Assembly (NCBI GenBank): GCA_033439765.1
Contig: JAULSN010000004.1
Span: 4,908,001-4,972,000 of the forward strand
DNA: 64,000 nt
Reading direction: 5' to 3'
From: Lasiosphaeria ovina
Taxonomy: Eukaryota > Ascomycota > Sordariomycetes > Sordariales > Lasiosphaeriaceae
Notes under the pieces: model-generated
The model's database searches: none
What the model was told of the DNA's origin: nothing
The model's input: only the letters and a program-made list of their open reading frames with translations
Program-made: the position numbers and the translations under genes
Shown here: positions 12,359 to 23,720 of the stretch, piece after piece
Layout: every line of letters begins with the position of its first letter
Numbering within the stretch: position 1 is the stretch's first letter

Positions 12359-14020
12359 TTAATCGACGCGATCTTTACTCCGGGACCGAGGGGTTGTTGT
12401 CCCTGCCAGTTGACGTTCCAGCAACTGGGGAGTACGCTTCTTGTCTTCGATCTCCACCACACTCATGTCCATCCGCACTTTGAACTGGTTGCCCCTCCAC
12501 GATACCGTCGTACCGAGCAGGACGGCCCATGTCCAGATAGGCAGAGCGAGCAGCTCCCTCCCAAGCCACGACAACAGCCACTCCGAAAATGGCCGGCCCT
12601 GTGTTCCGCCCTGGCGTGAGGTCCCTCGTGCAAAAGCGGGTGTGTTTTCGTCCATGTCAAGACTCTGGAGCCGGAACAGCATGGAGGTAAGGAGGTAGTC
12701 TAGAACCACCCATATAATCATGGTTGAGGCCCAGATGGTGCCCATCGCGCCCCATGTCTGGGAGATGGCGAACAGGTTGTGGAACCAAGGGAGCGTAGTC
12801 AGCGCAAACGAGATGTGCAGAGAACATAGGAACGACTCGACGCCTGGTTCTACAAGCGTCGCAGCTATGACTGTCCACTTTCGGACGCGCAGCCAGCGAA
12901 CGCGGCGCGCGATGTAGGCGGCTACCGACATTCCGGACGTGGGCTGGATGGCCACCTCGCCAAAGACAAGCCCATGGCGCCGGAAGCCGGGCAGTTGTGA
13001 CTTGAAGAATAAGTCGCCAATGAGATGGTCCTCGCAGATGTACGACGAGAAGAAGTCAATGCCTCGACCACGTGAGGCGTCGGACGGCGACAGGACTGGA
13101 TTTTGTTTGAAGTCGGTAAGGCGCTCGAGGTGCGACTTGCGAAACATGTTGCTCTTGCCAAGCACGCAAGGGGCGATGCCGATACTGTTGATGCCGTTGT
13201 AGAACTTGGCATGCGTGGTTGCCAAGAACATTTCCTCCAGCCGCCCTCCACGACCCATGGTCACCGCCGGGCCAGCGCCGGCCGTCAGGAGCGTCTGCGC
13301 TTCCTCGGTGTTCTGGGTCTCGATGTCAACCACGAGAGGCAGCTGGTGGACAAACCTGTACGGAGTTGTCCTGGCGCCGCCGAGGCGAAAGCCAAATAAC
13401 TTGTCGATCAATCGCCCGGCCGCATACCTCGACACCCAAACGTTGCAATCCATCATCCAAATCACGTCGCCTTTCGCTTCGCGGTACGCACGACTGATGT
13501 TCCGAACCTTGGGGTTGGGCCCCAGGCTGTTGACATGCCCATCGACGCCATGAAGAACAGGATCATCTTCCTCGACGAACAGTCTCGCGTCGGCGTCTGG
13601 GAAGTCGGCAATGACCTGACGAAGAATCGGATAGGCCGGATCGTCGGTGGATGCCACGCAGAGGTGGATGGTGAGCTTGTTCTTTGGGTAGGCTTGCCGA
13701 AAGGTGGACGCCAGGCACTCGTACAGGCCAACCTCCACGCCCTTGGCCGGTCGTATAAGAGTAATATGGGGGACCTGGTTGTCGTCTAGCAAGGGCGAGA
13801 CGGGCTTCGATGGGGGCGAGCGGTTATGCCGGACGCTGGGAGAGAAGAGGTCAGCGCCAATCACCAGGAGCCGAGCGCGGAACGGGAGGCTGGTGGTGTA
13901 TGCGACCTACAGCTTATAAATGCCAGTGGACGAGACGGTAATGACAATAAGGCTCCAGACGAGGGACACCAAGGCCGCGCCTTGGACGATTAACGACATC
14001 GCAACATCGCTGACGGGCAT
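12359..14020 (-). CDS. Ceramide glucosyltransferase (GT21)
   Basis: Transfers glucose from UDP-glucose to ceramide, forming glucosylceramide at Golgi/ER membranes. Exon 1 (14020-13911) encodes an N-terminal membrane anchor and exon 2 (13835-12359) the catalytic domain; the 75-nt intron restores phase, giving 528 aa. GT21 marks in order are LIRPAKGVEVGLYECL, DDPAYPI, NPKVRNISRAY, WMMDCNVWV, a metal/UDP-binding region, EDHLIGD, and RRVRWLRVRKW, which matches the Q/RxxRW processive motif. Hydrophobic segments follow near the C-terminus (VLDYLLTSMLF; LPIWTWAVLLGT). The tail is Arg/Ser rich. The gene is convergent with the aminotransferase, 218 bp away, and shares its upstream gap with SEN2. A second ATG seven codons downstream could also serve as start. 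Confidence 0.92.
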
Positions 14021-15189
14021 TGAAGCAGAAGCTGAAGACAGGGCGAGCGAGCAAGCAGAGTGCACTCGGCTGAGACAAGATCTGACGTGGGCAGGGATAA
14101 ATAGATAGAGTAGGTAAGGTACCGGCAGGTCAGGTCAGTGCTTAAGTACTACGGATGTGGGTTTTGATCGTGGGTACCTATGCCCTTGGAGTCGTCAATT
14201 GATGCCCTGGCCGGCTCCAACACTTGCGCTGGACAAGTGGTCATGAGGCACGGAGGAATCGAGGACTCCGAACAGAAGAGGGTGAGATATCCGTAGGATC
14301 TTGCATTATTGACGGACTCTTCCGCGTGCGTATACCAATTACAGCCAACGCGCCCACACTGCCCAAAGACTAGGATGTTGCTCCGAGCCCGCCAGACGAA
14401 AAGAAAATTGAAGGTGAGAAGTGTGGGTCTCCGACCCCCGAACGACCCGAGTGGCTGGCTCACCGAGCTGGCAAAGCTTTTCACTGCCGATTCCGAAAAT
14501 CAGCCGGGCCACCGCGCAGCAGATTTTTGTGTACAAGCATTGGCCCGCCAAGCTTACCAAGCTCAGTTTGTCCCTGTTGGGTGGGGCAGATGCCTTCGTG
14601 CCTTGCTTCTCAGGCTAAGAGTGGGCACCGAGTGCTGCTACAAAAGTCTGCGCCTGAAGCCGACCCTTTCCGTCCTTAAAACTTCACAGTACAAAAGCGT
14701 GCAAGAGTCAGCGCACAGAAAACTTTGCCAGCCATGACTCGACCTCGGCCGACCAGTTTAAAATCCTTCAACCCCCTCTGAAGCTTGCGGCAGTACTTTC
14801 TGCCCGTTACATGGCCGAGCTCTCGTCGCGATCGTCGACAAACTGGGTGGAATATCCCTCACAAGAGTAAGTGCAATTGCAACTTTTCCTTTATCGATCA
14901 CAAGCCTCGACAACGTGGGATAATCGCAGGGCCGGATCTTTCCTGGCTCATTGCACTGCGTCCCACGGTTGTTCCCGGCCCAGCAGCTTCGTGCTGCTTC
15001 CTCCAATTACGGTGATGACACCATAACAATCGTGCCTAGAGCAATGTACTTCAGTGTACGCTCGGTGAACGCCTGATTTATAGACTACAACGGTATCTGA
15101 GCAAGGAGGAAGAATAAATGTGTTGTTTTGGGCAAAGTTTCGATACTTGTGGCTAACGAACTTCTGCTTCCAGGCCGACATGAACACGG
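14021..15189. promoter_or_regulatory. Divergent GCS/SEN2 intergenic region
   Basis: This 1.17-kb gap lies between divergently transcribed ceramide glucosyltransferase and SEN2 and must contain both promoters. No open frame shows a recognised domain. A short upstream frame, ATG at 15180 to TGA at 15201-15203, encodes seven residues and overlaps the SEN2 start out of frame. Confidence 0.5.
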
Positions 15190-15203
15190 ATGAATATGTC
15201 TGA
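15180..15203 (+). promoter_or_regulatory. Overlapping upstream micro-ORF of SEN2
   Basis: An ATG ten bases before the SEN2 start opens a seven-codon frame that ends inside SEN2. If the mature leader contains it, scanning ribosomes would meet it first, which could damp translation or favour the second in-frame SEN2 ATG. A leader intron ending nearby (CTTCCAG at about 15167-15173) would still leave this ATG in the message. Confidence 0.35.
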
Positions 15204-17970
15204 GACCACGATTGCCATTATGCCGTCCAGTGAAGAGGTTCCCGGGCATGCAGTCGCCTCTGCCTTGGCCAGCGACTCTGCTCCCGCCGGATCGGTAGCA
15301 ACCACAAAGCCATTGGGTACCTTGACCTTGGCCTCGACCACCAGTGAATCTTCAACCCCGACCAAGATTCCACTGTACAAGGTCTATGCACTTCCTGTGC
15401 CGATTCGGACATTCCCTCTTCCCGCATTCTATCCGAGCAATCCGATTTCCCTGATCCACCTCGTGTATGCCTGGTTGAAGCAATCCATCTCGCCTCCTCC
15501 AGCCGAACCTTTCATCATCCACGAGGGATTATGGGACCCCCGCACACGCTCTGTGCACATCAACGACTCTAAGTCTATACGCGCGCTATGGGAGCAGGGC
15601 TTCTTTGGAAAAGGAAGCCTAAGTCGAAGCGAACCGAACTGGCTGAAACGCGAGTTGGCGCGACGCGGATCTCTGGGGGGCAAGACTGTGAGCGAGGAAC
15701 GTACGGAATCTCGGCGCGAAGAGCGCCGACTTGCGAAGTGGGAGCGGGCAAAGGCGGAGCTGGAGGTTGTTGAGAGGCAGAGGCTTGAGGAAGCGGAGGC
15801 ACACATTACTCCGGCTGAAGAGAAGCCGTTACCGAATGGCCAGCTCGGTACTGAGGAAGTGGTTGTTCCCAGTGGCCTGACCAGCTTAGAAAGGGCTCCA
15901 CTGTTGAATGGCGAGCCTAGTAGCCAAGAGGTGACACTCGCGAATGGCCCGCTCGATATTCAGGATCAGGAGGTGGCCTTCGTGAATGGCGAGCTCGAGT
16001 CCCAGGAGCTGACGCTCGCGAATGGCTTGCTTGATGGGCCACACTCGTCCTATGTTCCACAAGTTCCGTCGCTACTGGAAGCACCAACCAAGCCGCCTCA
16101 AGATCCCATCATGAATGGCCATGTTCAGGGGTTGAAGCCACCCGTCGGCCCAGCTGAACTCTTGGCCCTCCCCAATTCCCTCCCTTCAGTCATGCGAATG
16201 GTCGTTACAAATGGCCATTCCAAAGCCCTGAATTCCCCAGGTGGCCCAGCAAATATCACGACCCTTCCAAACGCCGTCACACACCTTTCGGAGGATGTCT
16301 TGAGTGCTCAGTCTGGGAGTCCTGAGCTGCCGGTCAGCGCAGCAACAGACCTTATTCTTCAAGCGGAAGTCGAGTCAGTCCCATTGAAGACGACCACAAA
16401 CGTTGTTCCCGAGAGCCCTAGGCCGCCGGTTGGGCCTGCCGAATTGCTGGCACTGCCCAACTCGCCTCAAGACCTTGCTCGATATCCAACACCCGCTGTC
16501 ATCACGGCATCCACCCTCGTCACGGTATCCACCCCCGTCACGACACCCATCCTCGTCAAACCGCCAATCATCGACCCAGCACCCACCCAAGACACGAGAG
16601 GAAGTCGCCCCTCCAAGGAGCCAAGCCCACCTGTTGGCTCATCGGAGCTACTGGCCCTCCCCAATTCCTTCATCAAGCTCACTCAGAAGCCCATCGCAAA
16701 TGGCCATCTTGAGACCCCGAAGCCTCCAGTCGGCCCCGCTGATTTGCTCGCCTTTCCCAACTCTTTGGCTGACCTTGTATCAGTTCCACCCTTGGTTGTG
16801 GGTGTGGCGAGTTCCGATCCGGCCCCCTTTCATCTGCCATTTGTCGATGTCCCATCTCCACAGAGGGACCGTCAAACAGATAGCAAGGCTGTCAGCGACC
16901 ATGCCCAACTGAATGGGGTTTCCAACGGCCTCAATGATCATCTGGGCAAGGCGAGTGCCTTGGATCAAGACCGAGACGTACTCGTCGATGCCCAGACCAA
17001 TGGTGCCAAAGTGAACGGCGTGACTGAGACAGCCAATGGCATAATTTCTCATGTGCCATCTTTGCCTTCCAGTGTGCCGATGGCCGAGGTCATCACCCCC
17101 CAAAAAGCGCGGCCACTGAAGCGCCAGAAGAGTGTTCGTTTTTCGCCCAAGGTTGAGTCAACAACCTTTCAGCATTTTGACCCCCCAAGCCCGAACCGAT
17201 TTACTGGAACGCCACCGAAACGCTCGAATGCCCTGAATGGTGGAGCCATGGACGCTGTCCCTCCTGCTGTTCCATCGCCGCCAGCTGCTTCTGCCCCCCC
17301 TGCTCCTGTTGCTCCTACGCCTCTTGCAGAACACAACGAAGCAGTGTCGAGCCTTGATTTCCCAGTTACTGTGGGAGAACTGCCGAACAGGGAGCATTTC
17401 CAACTTTCTCCCGAGGAAGCGTTCTTCTTGGCGTTTGTGCTCGGTGTCCTCACTGTTCTTGACCCTGCGACCGGGGCACCAATCCCCACTGACCAGCTGC
17501 TAAGTCTCTTCCGGGCATACTCGTACTTTCCCCCTAAGGAGATTAGCTCCTCGTTGGACGCTCTCCAGCCAAGTGATCCCTTCCTTGTGAACTACGTCGT
17601 CTATCACCACTTCCGTTCCCTTGGCTGGGTTCCTCGCCATGGTATCAAGTTCGGGGTTGACTTCATTCTCTATCAGCGTGGGCCTGTGTTTGACCACAGC
17701 GAGTTCGGTATCATAATAATGCCGTCCTTTTCCGACCCGCTTTGGAAGGAGCACGAACATGACGCAGCGACGAAATCCTGGTCATGGTTAATGGGTGTGA
17801 ACCGAGTGCTGGCTCACGTTCTCAAGGGACTGGTCCTTGTTTACGTTGATGTTCCATCTCCGCCTGTCTTTGACAAGGCCATCAAGGCTGGCGGCCTTGC
17901 CGCCGCTCTCAAGCAATACACCATCCGCGAGGTCATGGTTCGCAGGTTCTCGGCAAACCGCAATAGATGA
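15190..17970 (+). CDS. SEN2: tRNA-splicing endonuclease catalytic subunit Sen2
   Basis: Catalytic subunit that cleaves the 5' splice site of pre-tRNAs in the Sen2-Sen15-Sen34-Sen54 complex. Single exon, 926 aa. The N-terminal part (about 60-220) has the Sen2-type block [14 protein letters not shown] and [37 protein letters not shown], followed by a charged coiled coil. The endonuclease domain is at about 735-905: [16 protein letters not shown], then catalytic Tyr828 and His836 in [10 protein letters not shown], and Lys879 in [11 protein letters not shown]. The triad is intact. Between about residues 230 and 730 is a long low-complexity linker with internal repeats, making the protein much longer than yeast Sen2. 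The ATG at 15190 was chosen; in-frame alternatives lie at 15196 and 15220. Confidence 0.93.
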   Translation: MNMSETTIAIMPSSEEVPGHAVASALASDSAPAGSVATTKPLGTLTLASTTSESSTPTKIPLYKVYALPVPIRTFPLPAFYPSNPISLIHLVYAWLKQSISPPPAEPFIIHEGLWDPRTRSVHINDSKSIRALWEQGFFGKGSLSRSEPNWLKRELARRGSLGGKTVSEERTESRREERRLAKWERAKAELEVVERQRLEEAEAHITPAEEKPLPNGQLGTEEVVVPSGLTSLERAPLLNGEPSSQEVTLANGPLDIQDQEVAFVNGELESQELTLANGLLDGPHSSYVPQVPSLLEAPTKPPQDPIMNGHVQGLKPPVGPAELLALPNSLPSVMRMVVTNGHSKALNSPGGPANITTLPNAVTHLSEDVLSAQSGSPELPVSAATDLILQAEVESVPLKTTTNVVPESPRPPVGPAELLALPNSPQDLARYPTPAVITASTLVTVSTPVTTPILVKPPIIDPAPTQDTRGSRPSKEPSPPVGSSELLALPNSFIKLTQKPIANGHLETPKPPVGPADLLAFPNSLADLVSVPPLVVGVASSDPAPFHLPFVDVPSPQRDRQTDSKAVSDHAQLNGVSNGLNDHLGKASALDQDRDVLVDAQTNGAKVNGVTETANGIISHVPSLPSSVPMAEVITPQKARPLKRQKSVRFSPKVESTTFQHFDPPSPNRFTGTPPKRSNALNGGAMDAVPPAVPSPPAASAPPAPVAPTPLAEHNEAVSSLDFPVTVGELPNREHFQLSPEEAFFLAFVLGVLTVLDPATGAPIPTDQLLSLFRAYSYFPPKEISSSLDALQPSDPFLVNYVVYHHFRSLGWVPRHGIKFGVDFILYQRGPVFDHSEFGIIIMPSFSDPLWKEHEHDAATKSWSWLMGVNRVLAHVLKGLVLVYVDVPSPPVFDKAIKAGGLAAALKQYTIREVMVRRFSANRNR
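15832..16790 (+). repeat. Two repeat families inside the SEN2 linker
   Basis: The first family (about 15832-16045) has three units of the form L-x-NG-x-L...QE-V-x-LANG. The second (about 16126-16790) has five units resembling [15 protein letters not shown]: three close copies (residues about 316, 414 and 514), one altered at its second half, and one strongly diverged. Units are spaced irregularly at about 33-50 residues. Spacing and codon divergence suggest old segmental duplication rather than recent slippage. Confidence 0.75.
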
Positions 17971-18620
17971 AGGCATGTCACATTGTATCTTCCTGTTGGA
18001 TAAAGAAATAGAGAATATCATGTACAAAATATGTATAACGGAACAAGATTTGGCGCCCTTTGGTCTCGCTTGCGTGCAGAGCAATAAATGATGAACAAAG
18101 CGGTCTGCTATCTATCACTGCACCCATTCCAGTCCACTAGCGTTCGTGAATCTGCCTAGACTCGGATCCTGTCCTAGATCACAGCGTTATCAGAGCGATG
18201 TTGCACTGTAGGATTTAGATCTATATGTTCGGCCTCGGGTATACTTTTCGACATCCCCTGTACTTGAACTTGTTAGCAAGCGGAGATCTGCTGGAATTGT
18301 TAACTTTCCAGAGATTGGGGGCCAAATGCCAAGGTATCTTCCTTTGACCTTCCGAATTTGGGAAAGGTCGTTTTATTCGCTCTGCTGGTTGGCTACCGCT
18401 TTCGCTGTGGCCTGTGCCGCGTACTCTTAAGTCCCGGAGGGCATCGGGGTGGCGCGGCCTCTGACGCAGCATGCAAGCATGACAGTGAGTTGCAGGAAAC
18501 TATCGAATACATATATCGCACCTCGCCCGTAGACCTAGCACTAGCTACATGATCTTGAATTCCAGCCCTTACGAGTTCCATCAAGCTTGTTGCAACGGCG
18601 GGATAATTAGCTAGGTAGGT
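17971..18620. other. Intergenic gap
   Basis: This 650-bp gap holds the SEN2 3' region and the ABC transporter promoter. No domain-bearing open frame, RNA gene or repeat was found. Confidence 0.5.
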
Positions 18621-21600
18621 ATGGAGTTTTCCGGGTGTCCCGACGACGCATCGCTCGGCCCGGCCGTGCAGGGCTGCCGCGGCAACTTCGACTTCACGCT
18701 CAAGTTCGAGAAGATATTCTTCGCCCTGATTCCAGCCTCCATCTTCATTGCCGTCTCGGTGTCTCGCATCGTCTACCTTACACGTCGGCCGCTTCTTGTC
18801 GGCGGTGCTCTGCTGCGAAGTGTAAAAGTGGTAGGTTGCTGGCCATGTGACTCTGATCCATCGAGACTGTGGAGAGATATGCGTGGCTAAACGGATGACT
18901 CTTCAAGGCCGCGGCGCTTGTATACAGTGTTGTCCAGCTATGTCTGCTCGTGTTGAGCACCACAAGATCACTGAAATATGGCATGTTTTTCATCCCGGCC
19001 GCCGCTGTGACGTTTGTCTCATCCCTCTCAATGATATGGCTGTCGCTGCTGGAGCACTCGCGGTCTCCTCGGCCGTCCATGCTCCTGAATGCATATCTCT
19101 TCCTCACGATCCTCCTCGACGTGGCCCAGACTCGGACGCTGTGGCTGGCATCGGGCAATTTCGATGAAATCACCTTTACGCGGTTGTTCACCACGGGCGT
19201 GGCTACCAAAGCGGTCCTCGTCTTGCTCGAGTCTCGGCACAAGACGAGATGGGTCGTTAACTGGGACGTCAAGCAGCACAGCCCAGAGGAGACCACGGGG
19301 CTCTACGGCCTCGGCGCCTTCTTCTGGCTCAATAAGCTGTTCGTGACGGGGTACCGCAAGCTCCTGACCATGGACGATTTGTTTCCGCTGGACCGCGCCA
19401 TAGCCTCAGAGGCGCTGCTCGCCAAGCTGGCAGGCCGCCTGGATGTCTCGCGCATCCGGGGCCAGGACTACGGCTTGGCAAAGGCTCTCGCGAGAGGGCT
19501 GGCTGTGCCCCTCCTGCTTCCCGTTGGCCCGCGGATCGCGCTGACGGCGTTCCAGTTTTGCCAGCCGTTTCTCATCGAAACTCTGCTGAATTATCTGGGG
19601 CACCCGGAGGAGGAATCCTCGCAGAATACCGGCTATGGGCTTATTGGCGCAACTATCATCGTTTACACTGGAATTGCGATATCGGGCGCTTTCTACTGGT
19701 GGGTTATCCGCCTTGACTTGAAATAGGAACTTGCTCTAACAAGGTTATTTAGGTACTTTCAAGAACGAGCAATGTACATGGTACGAGGGGTCCTCGCTAG
19801 TGTCATTTATGACAAGACAACGGAAGCCAGCGCCTCCGCATCGGACAACTCAGCCTCCATCACACTGATGAGCGGCGACGTGGAGCGCATCATACGAGGC
19901 TTTCTCGGCCTTCACGACTTTTGGTCCAGCACGATCGAGGTTGCCCTGGCATGTTGGCTGCTGTACCGCCAGATCGGCGCGTCTTTTGTTGCTCCTTTAA
20001 TCGTTGTTGCGTGCTGCATCCTGTGCATCGCGTTCCTGGCGAGATTCATGGGCCCTCGGCAAAAGCAGTGGATGGAGCTGATCCAGAAGCGCGTGGGCCT
20101 CACCAGCAACACCATCAGACAAATGAAACACATCAAGATATCGGGACTCGCCGGCCCGGTGGAGGAGTCGATCCAGAAGATGCGCGAGGACGAGCTCAAG
20201 GCCGGAAGCAGGTTCCGAGGCCTGTCCGTCGTCTTCGTTCTCATCTCCTTCGCGCCCGCCCTCCTGTCGCCCACCCTGACTTTTGCGTTCGCGGCCAAGT
20301 CGCTGGACACGACATTGATTTTCACGTCCATATCCTATATCATCCTCCTAGCCAACCCGCTTACGACCCTCTTCCAGACGGTTCCCGGCGTGGTTGCCTC
20401 GTTTGCCTGTTTGAGTAGGATCCAGGCATACCTAGAGACAAAGTCCCGGTTCGACTTCCGAGAGGAAGAAGGGCCGTCGTCATCACCGCGAACTGGCTCG
20501 TCTGGCTCAGCAGAGAAGGCATCCGAGGGTAAGGACAAAGCCGGCCATCCGGCTCCGGGGATGAAAATCACCAGTAGAAACTTCGGATGGAAGTCAGGCG
20601 ACTATAGTCTTAAGAACCTCAACCTCGAGATAAAACCCTCGCGGCTCACGATTGTTGTTGGCCCAGTCGCATCGGGCAAGTCAACACTCTGCAAAGTCCT
20701 GCTCGGCGAAGTACCCATAGCCGAGGGACGTGTTATTATGGATCGAGCCTCCTCTTGGAAGATCGGGTACTGCGACCAGAATCCGTATTTGACCAACGCA
20801 ACGGTCCGAGAAAACATTGTTGGATTCTCGCCTTTCAATGAGGAACGATACAACGAGGTTATTGATGCTACTGCCTTGCAGCCGGACCTGGCCCTGTTCC
20901 CTCGGGGCGACAACACCAAGATCGGAAGCAACGGGATCACACTGAGCGGGGGGCAAAAGCAGCGCGTGTCCATGGCGAGAGCTCTGTACCTGGACTCGGA
21001 CTTCTTGGTCTTTGACGACATCCTCAGCGGCCTGGACGCTGACACCGAGGAGCAGGTGTTCCGCCGCGTTTTCTCCCCCGGGGGCCTTCTCCGCCGCAGA
21101 AACGCGACGACGGTTCTTTGCACGCATTCTGTACGGCACCTGCCCTCGGCGGACCACATTATTTCTCTCGGGCCAGACGGGAGTCTTGTTGAACAAGGCA
21201 GCTTCGGCGAGCTCATGGCCAACAAGATGTACGTGTCGAGTCTGGGCGTCAAGGAGACTGGCGGCACGAAACCAGATGGGGATGCCATCCACGCAGATGA
21301 CACGGACAAGTCCACCCAGTCGGACGTTCTGAACACAAATGTCACCGTTCCTAGTAGCGACGAGGCAGAGAACGAGGCGGAGAGGATGGTGGGGGGTGAC
21401 ACCACCGTCTACCGCCATTACTTTGCGAGGATCGGGGTTGTGACTAGCACTTCGCTGTTTGGGTTTGCCTTTGCCTGCGCCTTCTTCGCCAACTTCAGCA
21501 CCATCTGGGTCAAGTTCTGGACCGAAGACCTCGGGCGCAGCCCCCCGGAACACTCCAACGCCTACTACAACGGCCTGTACGGCCTGTTCCAGGTGACCGC

Positions 21601-23556
21601 GCTCATCTGCCTCTACTTCACCGCCTACGTGGGCTTCACCGTCATGATCTTCGAGTCGGGCCGAGCCCTGCACCACGAGGCGCTGCGCACCGTGATCGGT
21701 GCGCCGCTGAGCTTCTTCACAAAGACGGACACGGGCGTCGTCACCAACCTCTTCTCGCAGGACATGACGCTCATCGACGGCCAGCTGCCCATGTCCCTGG
21801 TCAACGTCGCGCTGTACATGTTCAACTGCGTCAGCATGGCCGCCGTCATCGCCACCTCGTCGCCGTATCTCGCCATCACGTACCCTTTCCTGAGTGCTAT
21901 TCTGTACGGCATGCAGAGGTTCTACCTGCGCACGTCGCGGCAGATCCGGTTGTTGGATCTCGAGGCAAAGAGCCCCCTGTAGTAAGTCGCAGTCTTTTTC
22001 ATCTCCACTTATCTCTTCTCTACCACCTTCTCCTTTCCTCGTCCGCCCGGAATGAGACACAATGCTAACACGACACCACCCCCAGCACGCACTTCATCGA
22101 CACCATCAAGGGGATCACCACGTTCCGCGCGTTTGGCTGGGTGCCGCAGGGCGTGGCGCGCAACCACGTGCTGCTGGACGACTCGCAGCGACCGGCTTAC
22201 CTGCTGGCCATGATCTAGCGGTGGCTGGGCTTCGCGCTGCAGATGGTGGTGGCGGCGCTGGCCTTTTCCGTCGTGACGCTGGCCACGCAGACGCGCTCCG
22301 ATACGGCCTTCACCGGCGCCGGCCTGATCGCGCTCATGACGTTCGGCGACTCGCTGAGCTACATCATCATCTTCTACACGCAGCTCGAGACGTCCATCGG
22401 CGCCGTCAGCCGGCTCAAGACGTTCAGCGACAAGGTCGAGCCCGAGAGCCGAGAGGGCGAAGACATAGTCCCGGCGAGCGACTGGCCGCTGAAGGGCGGG
22501 ATCCAGATCCGTGGCGTTTCGGCGTCGTATGGGTAGGTCGACTGAAGGCTATGTTTCTTTTGACTCGGATATACTGTGTGCTAACGGTTGCGTCTTGCGG
22601 TTCTGTTCTGTCCAGCACCCCCAGGCGTGTATCCGCTCCTCTGAGCGATTCCAGTGCAGATAGTGTCGCGAGTGTCGCGGCTGGCGCCGAGCACGCGTCA
22701 GATTCCCAACAACTGGCACTCGTAGACTTGAACCTGGACATCGCGCCAGGCGAGAAAGTCGCCATCTGCGGGCGCACGGGAAGGTATGCACTCCCTTCCT
22801 CAACCCATCTCCCCTTGAGATACCTATCACAAAGTACACCCATTAACAGCGAAGGGCAGCGGCAAATCCTCCACAATCCTCCTCCTGCTCCGCCTCCTCG
22901 ACCCGCTCCCGTCATGCAACGAGAACATCACCATCGACGGCACGCCGCTGCACAAGATCGACCGCTCCACGCTGCGGCAGCGCATCATCGCCGTGCCGCA
23001 GGACCCCGTGTTCCTGCCCGACGGCACATCCTTCCAGGCCAACCTCGACCCGCTCGGCCTGTCAACGGCCGCCGAGTGCCGCGCCGTGCTCGAGGCCGTC
23101 GACCTGTGGGCGTCGCTCGTCGATCCCCCTGCCCGCGGCGGCGGGCCGGGGCTGGCGGGCCCGCTGGCGGCCGACGCCCTCTCGCAGGGCCAGAAGCAGC
23201 TGTTCAGCCTGGCGCGCGCGATCCTGCGGCGCCGCATCCGCGCACGCACACGCACACGCACACGCACACGCGCGGGTAGCGATGATAGCGGGATCCTGCT
23301 GCTCGACGAGGTCAGTTCGAGCGTTGATCGAGATACGGACCGCGCCATGCAGCAGATTATCAAGGACGAGTTTGCGGGGTATACGATTGTTATGGTCAGC
23401 CACCGCCTCGATGTGGTGATGGACTTTGACCGTGTCGTTGTCATGGACAGCGGCCGGATTGTCGAGACGGGCCCGCCGAGGGACCTGGTTGAGTTGGAGA
23501 GCTCGAGGTTTGGGGAGCTGTGGATGATTGGGAATGAGAGCAGAGGGAAGGCTTGA
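18621..23556 (+). CDS. ABCC-type (MRP) transporter interrupted by an in-frame stop
   Basis: Full-size multidrug-resistance-associated exporter: TMD0, TMD1, NBD1, TMD2, NBD2. Six exons, 18621-18830, 18908-19698, 19753-21981, 22086-22532, 22616-22783 and 22860-23556, join in perfect phase for 1513 codons. NBD1 has GPVASGKST (about residue 637), LSGGQKQRVSMARAL and Walker B FLVFDDILSGLD, with Asp in the catalytic-Glu place as is normal for ABCC NBD1. NBD2 has CGRTG/SGKSST across an intron, LSQGQKQLFSLARA, LLLDEVSSSVD and H-loop SHRLD. Codon 1121 (22216-22218) is TAG between LLAMI and RWLGF in TMD2, where the family has Gln. The rest of the frame is conserved. As read, the product would stop before NBD2 and be inactive. 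The gene is therefore a nonsense allele, a young pseudogene, a read-through case or a sequence error. Confidence 0.85.
22216..22218 (+). other. In-frame TAG in TMD2 of the ABC transporter
   Basis: The stop lies in the middle of exon 4, 130 bases after its start, in the same phase as the conserved residues on both sides. CAG to TAG is a single C-to-T change in a CpA context, the change made by repeat-induced point mutation and also by ordinary deamination. No second stop or frameshift was found in 1513 codons, so heavy RIP is not the cause. Confidence 0.8.
23241..23272 (+). repeat. ACACGC-type coding microsatellite in NBD2
   Basis: A run of about five CGCACA/CGCACG hexamers encodes alternating Arg-Thr between the NBD2 signature motif and its Walker B. 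Because the unit is six bases, length changes keep the reading frame. Most ABCC proteins have only a few residues in this place, so the repeat forms a basic loop insertion. Confidence 0.75.
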
Positions 23557-23666
23557 GGTGTGTGTTGTTCGTTTAGCGTCGAAATGTGAAGAGAGTGGGG
23601 GATGAAAAACTTGAGATGGTTGGTTGAATCAGATAGTATAGATCCCGAAAGTTCATTTGTCTGTGC

Positions 23667-23720
23667 ATGGTGATGCATATAAGCCATTTCACTTGGTGAT
23701 AGATCTAACTGTGAAAGTCA
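23667..23720 (+). repeat. Dispersed repeat, copy 2
   Basis: Matches 695-750 with a few differences; see that entry. It lies about 110 bp after the ABC transporter stop codon. Confidence 0.5.

Noticed and set aside
20681..22060. 459-codon minus-strand open frame
   Set aside because: Antisense shadow of ABC transporter exon 3.
22141..22218. A short intron ending at the TAG (ATCTAG as 3' splice site) that would remove the ABC stop codon
   Set aside because: It would delete conserved TMD2 residues just before the stop, and no good donor with a branch site keeps phase. Transcript data could reopen the question.
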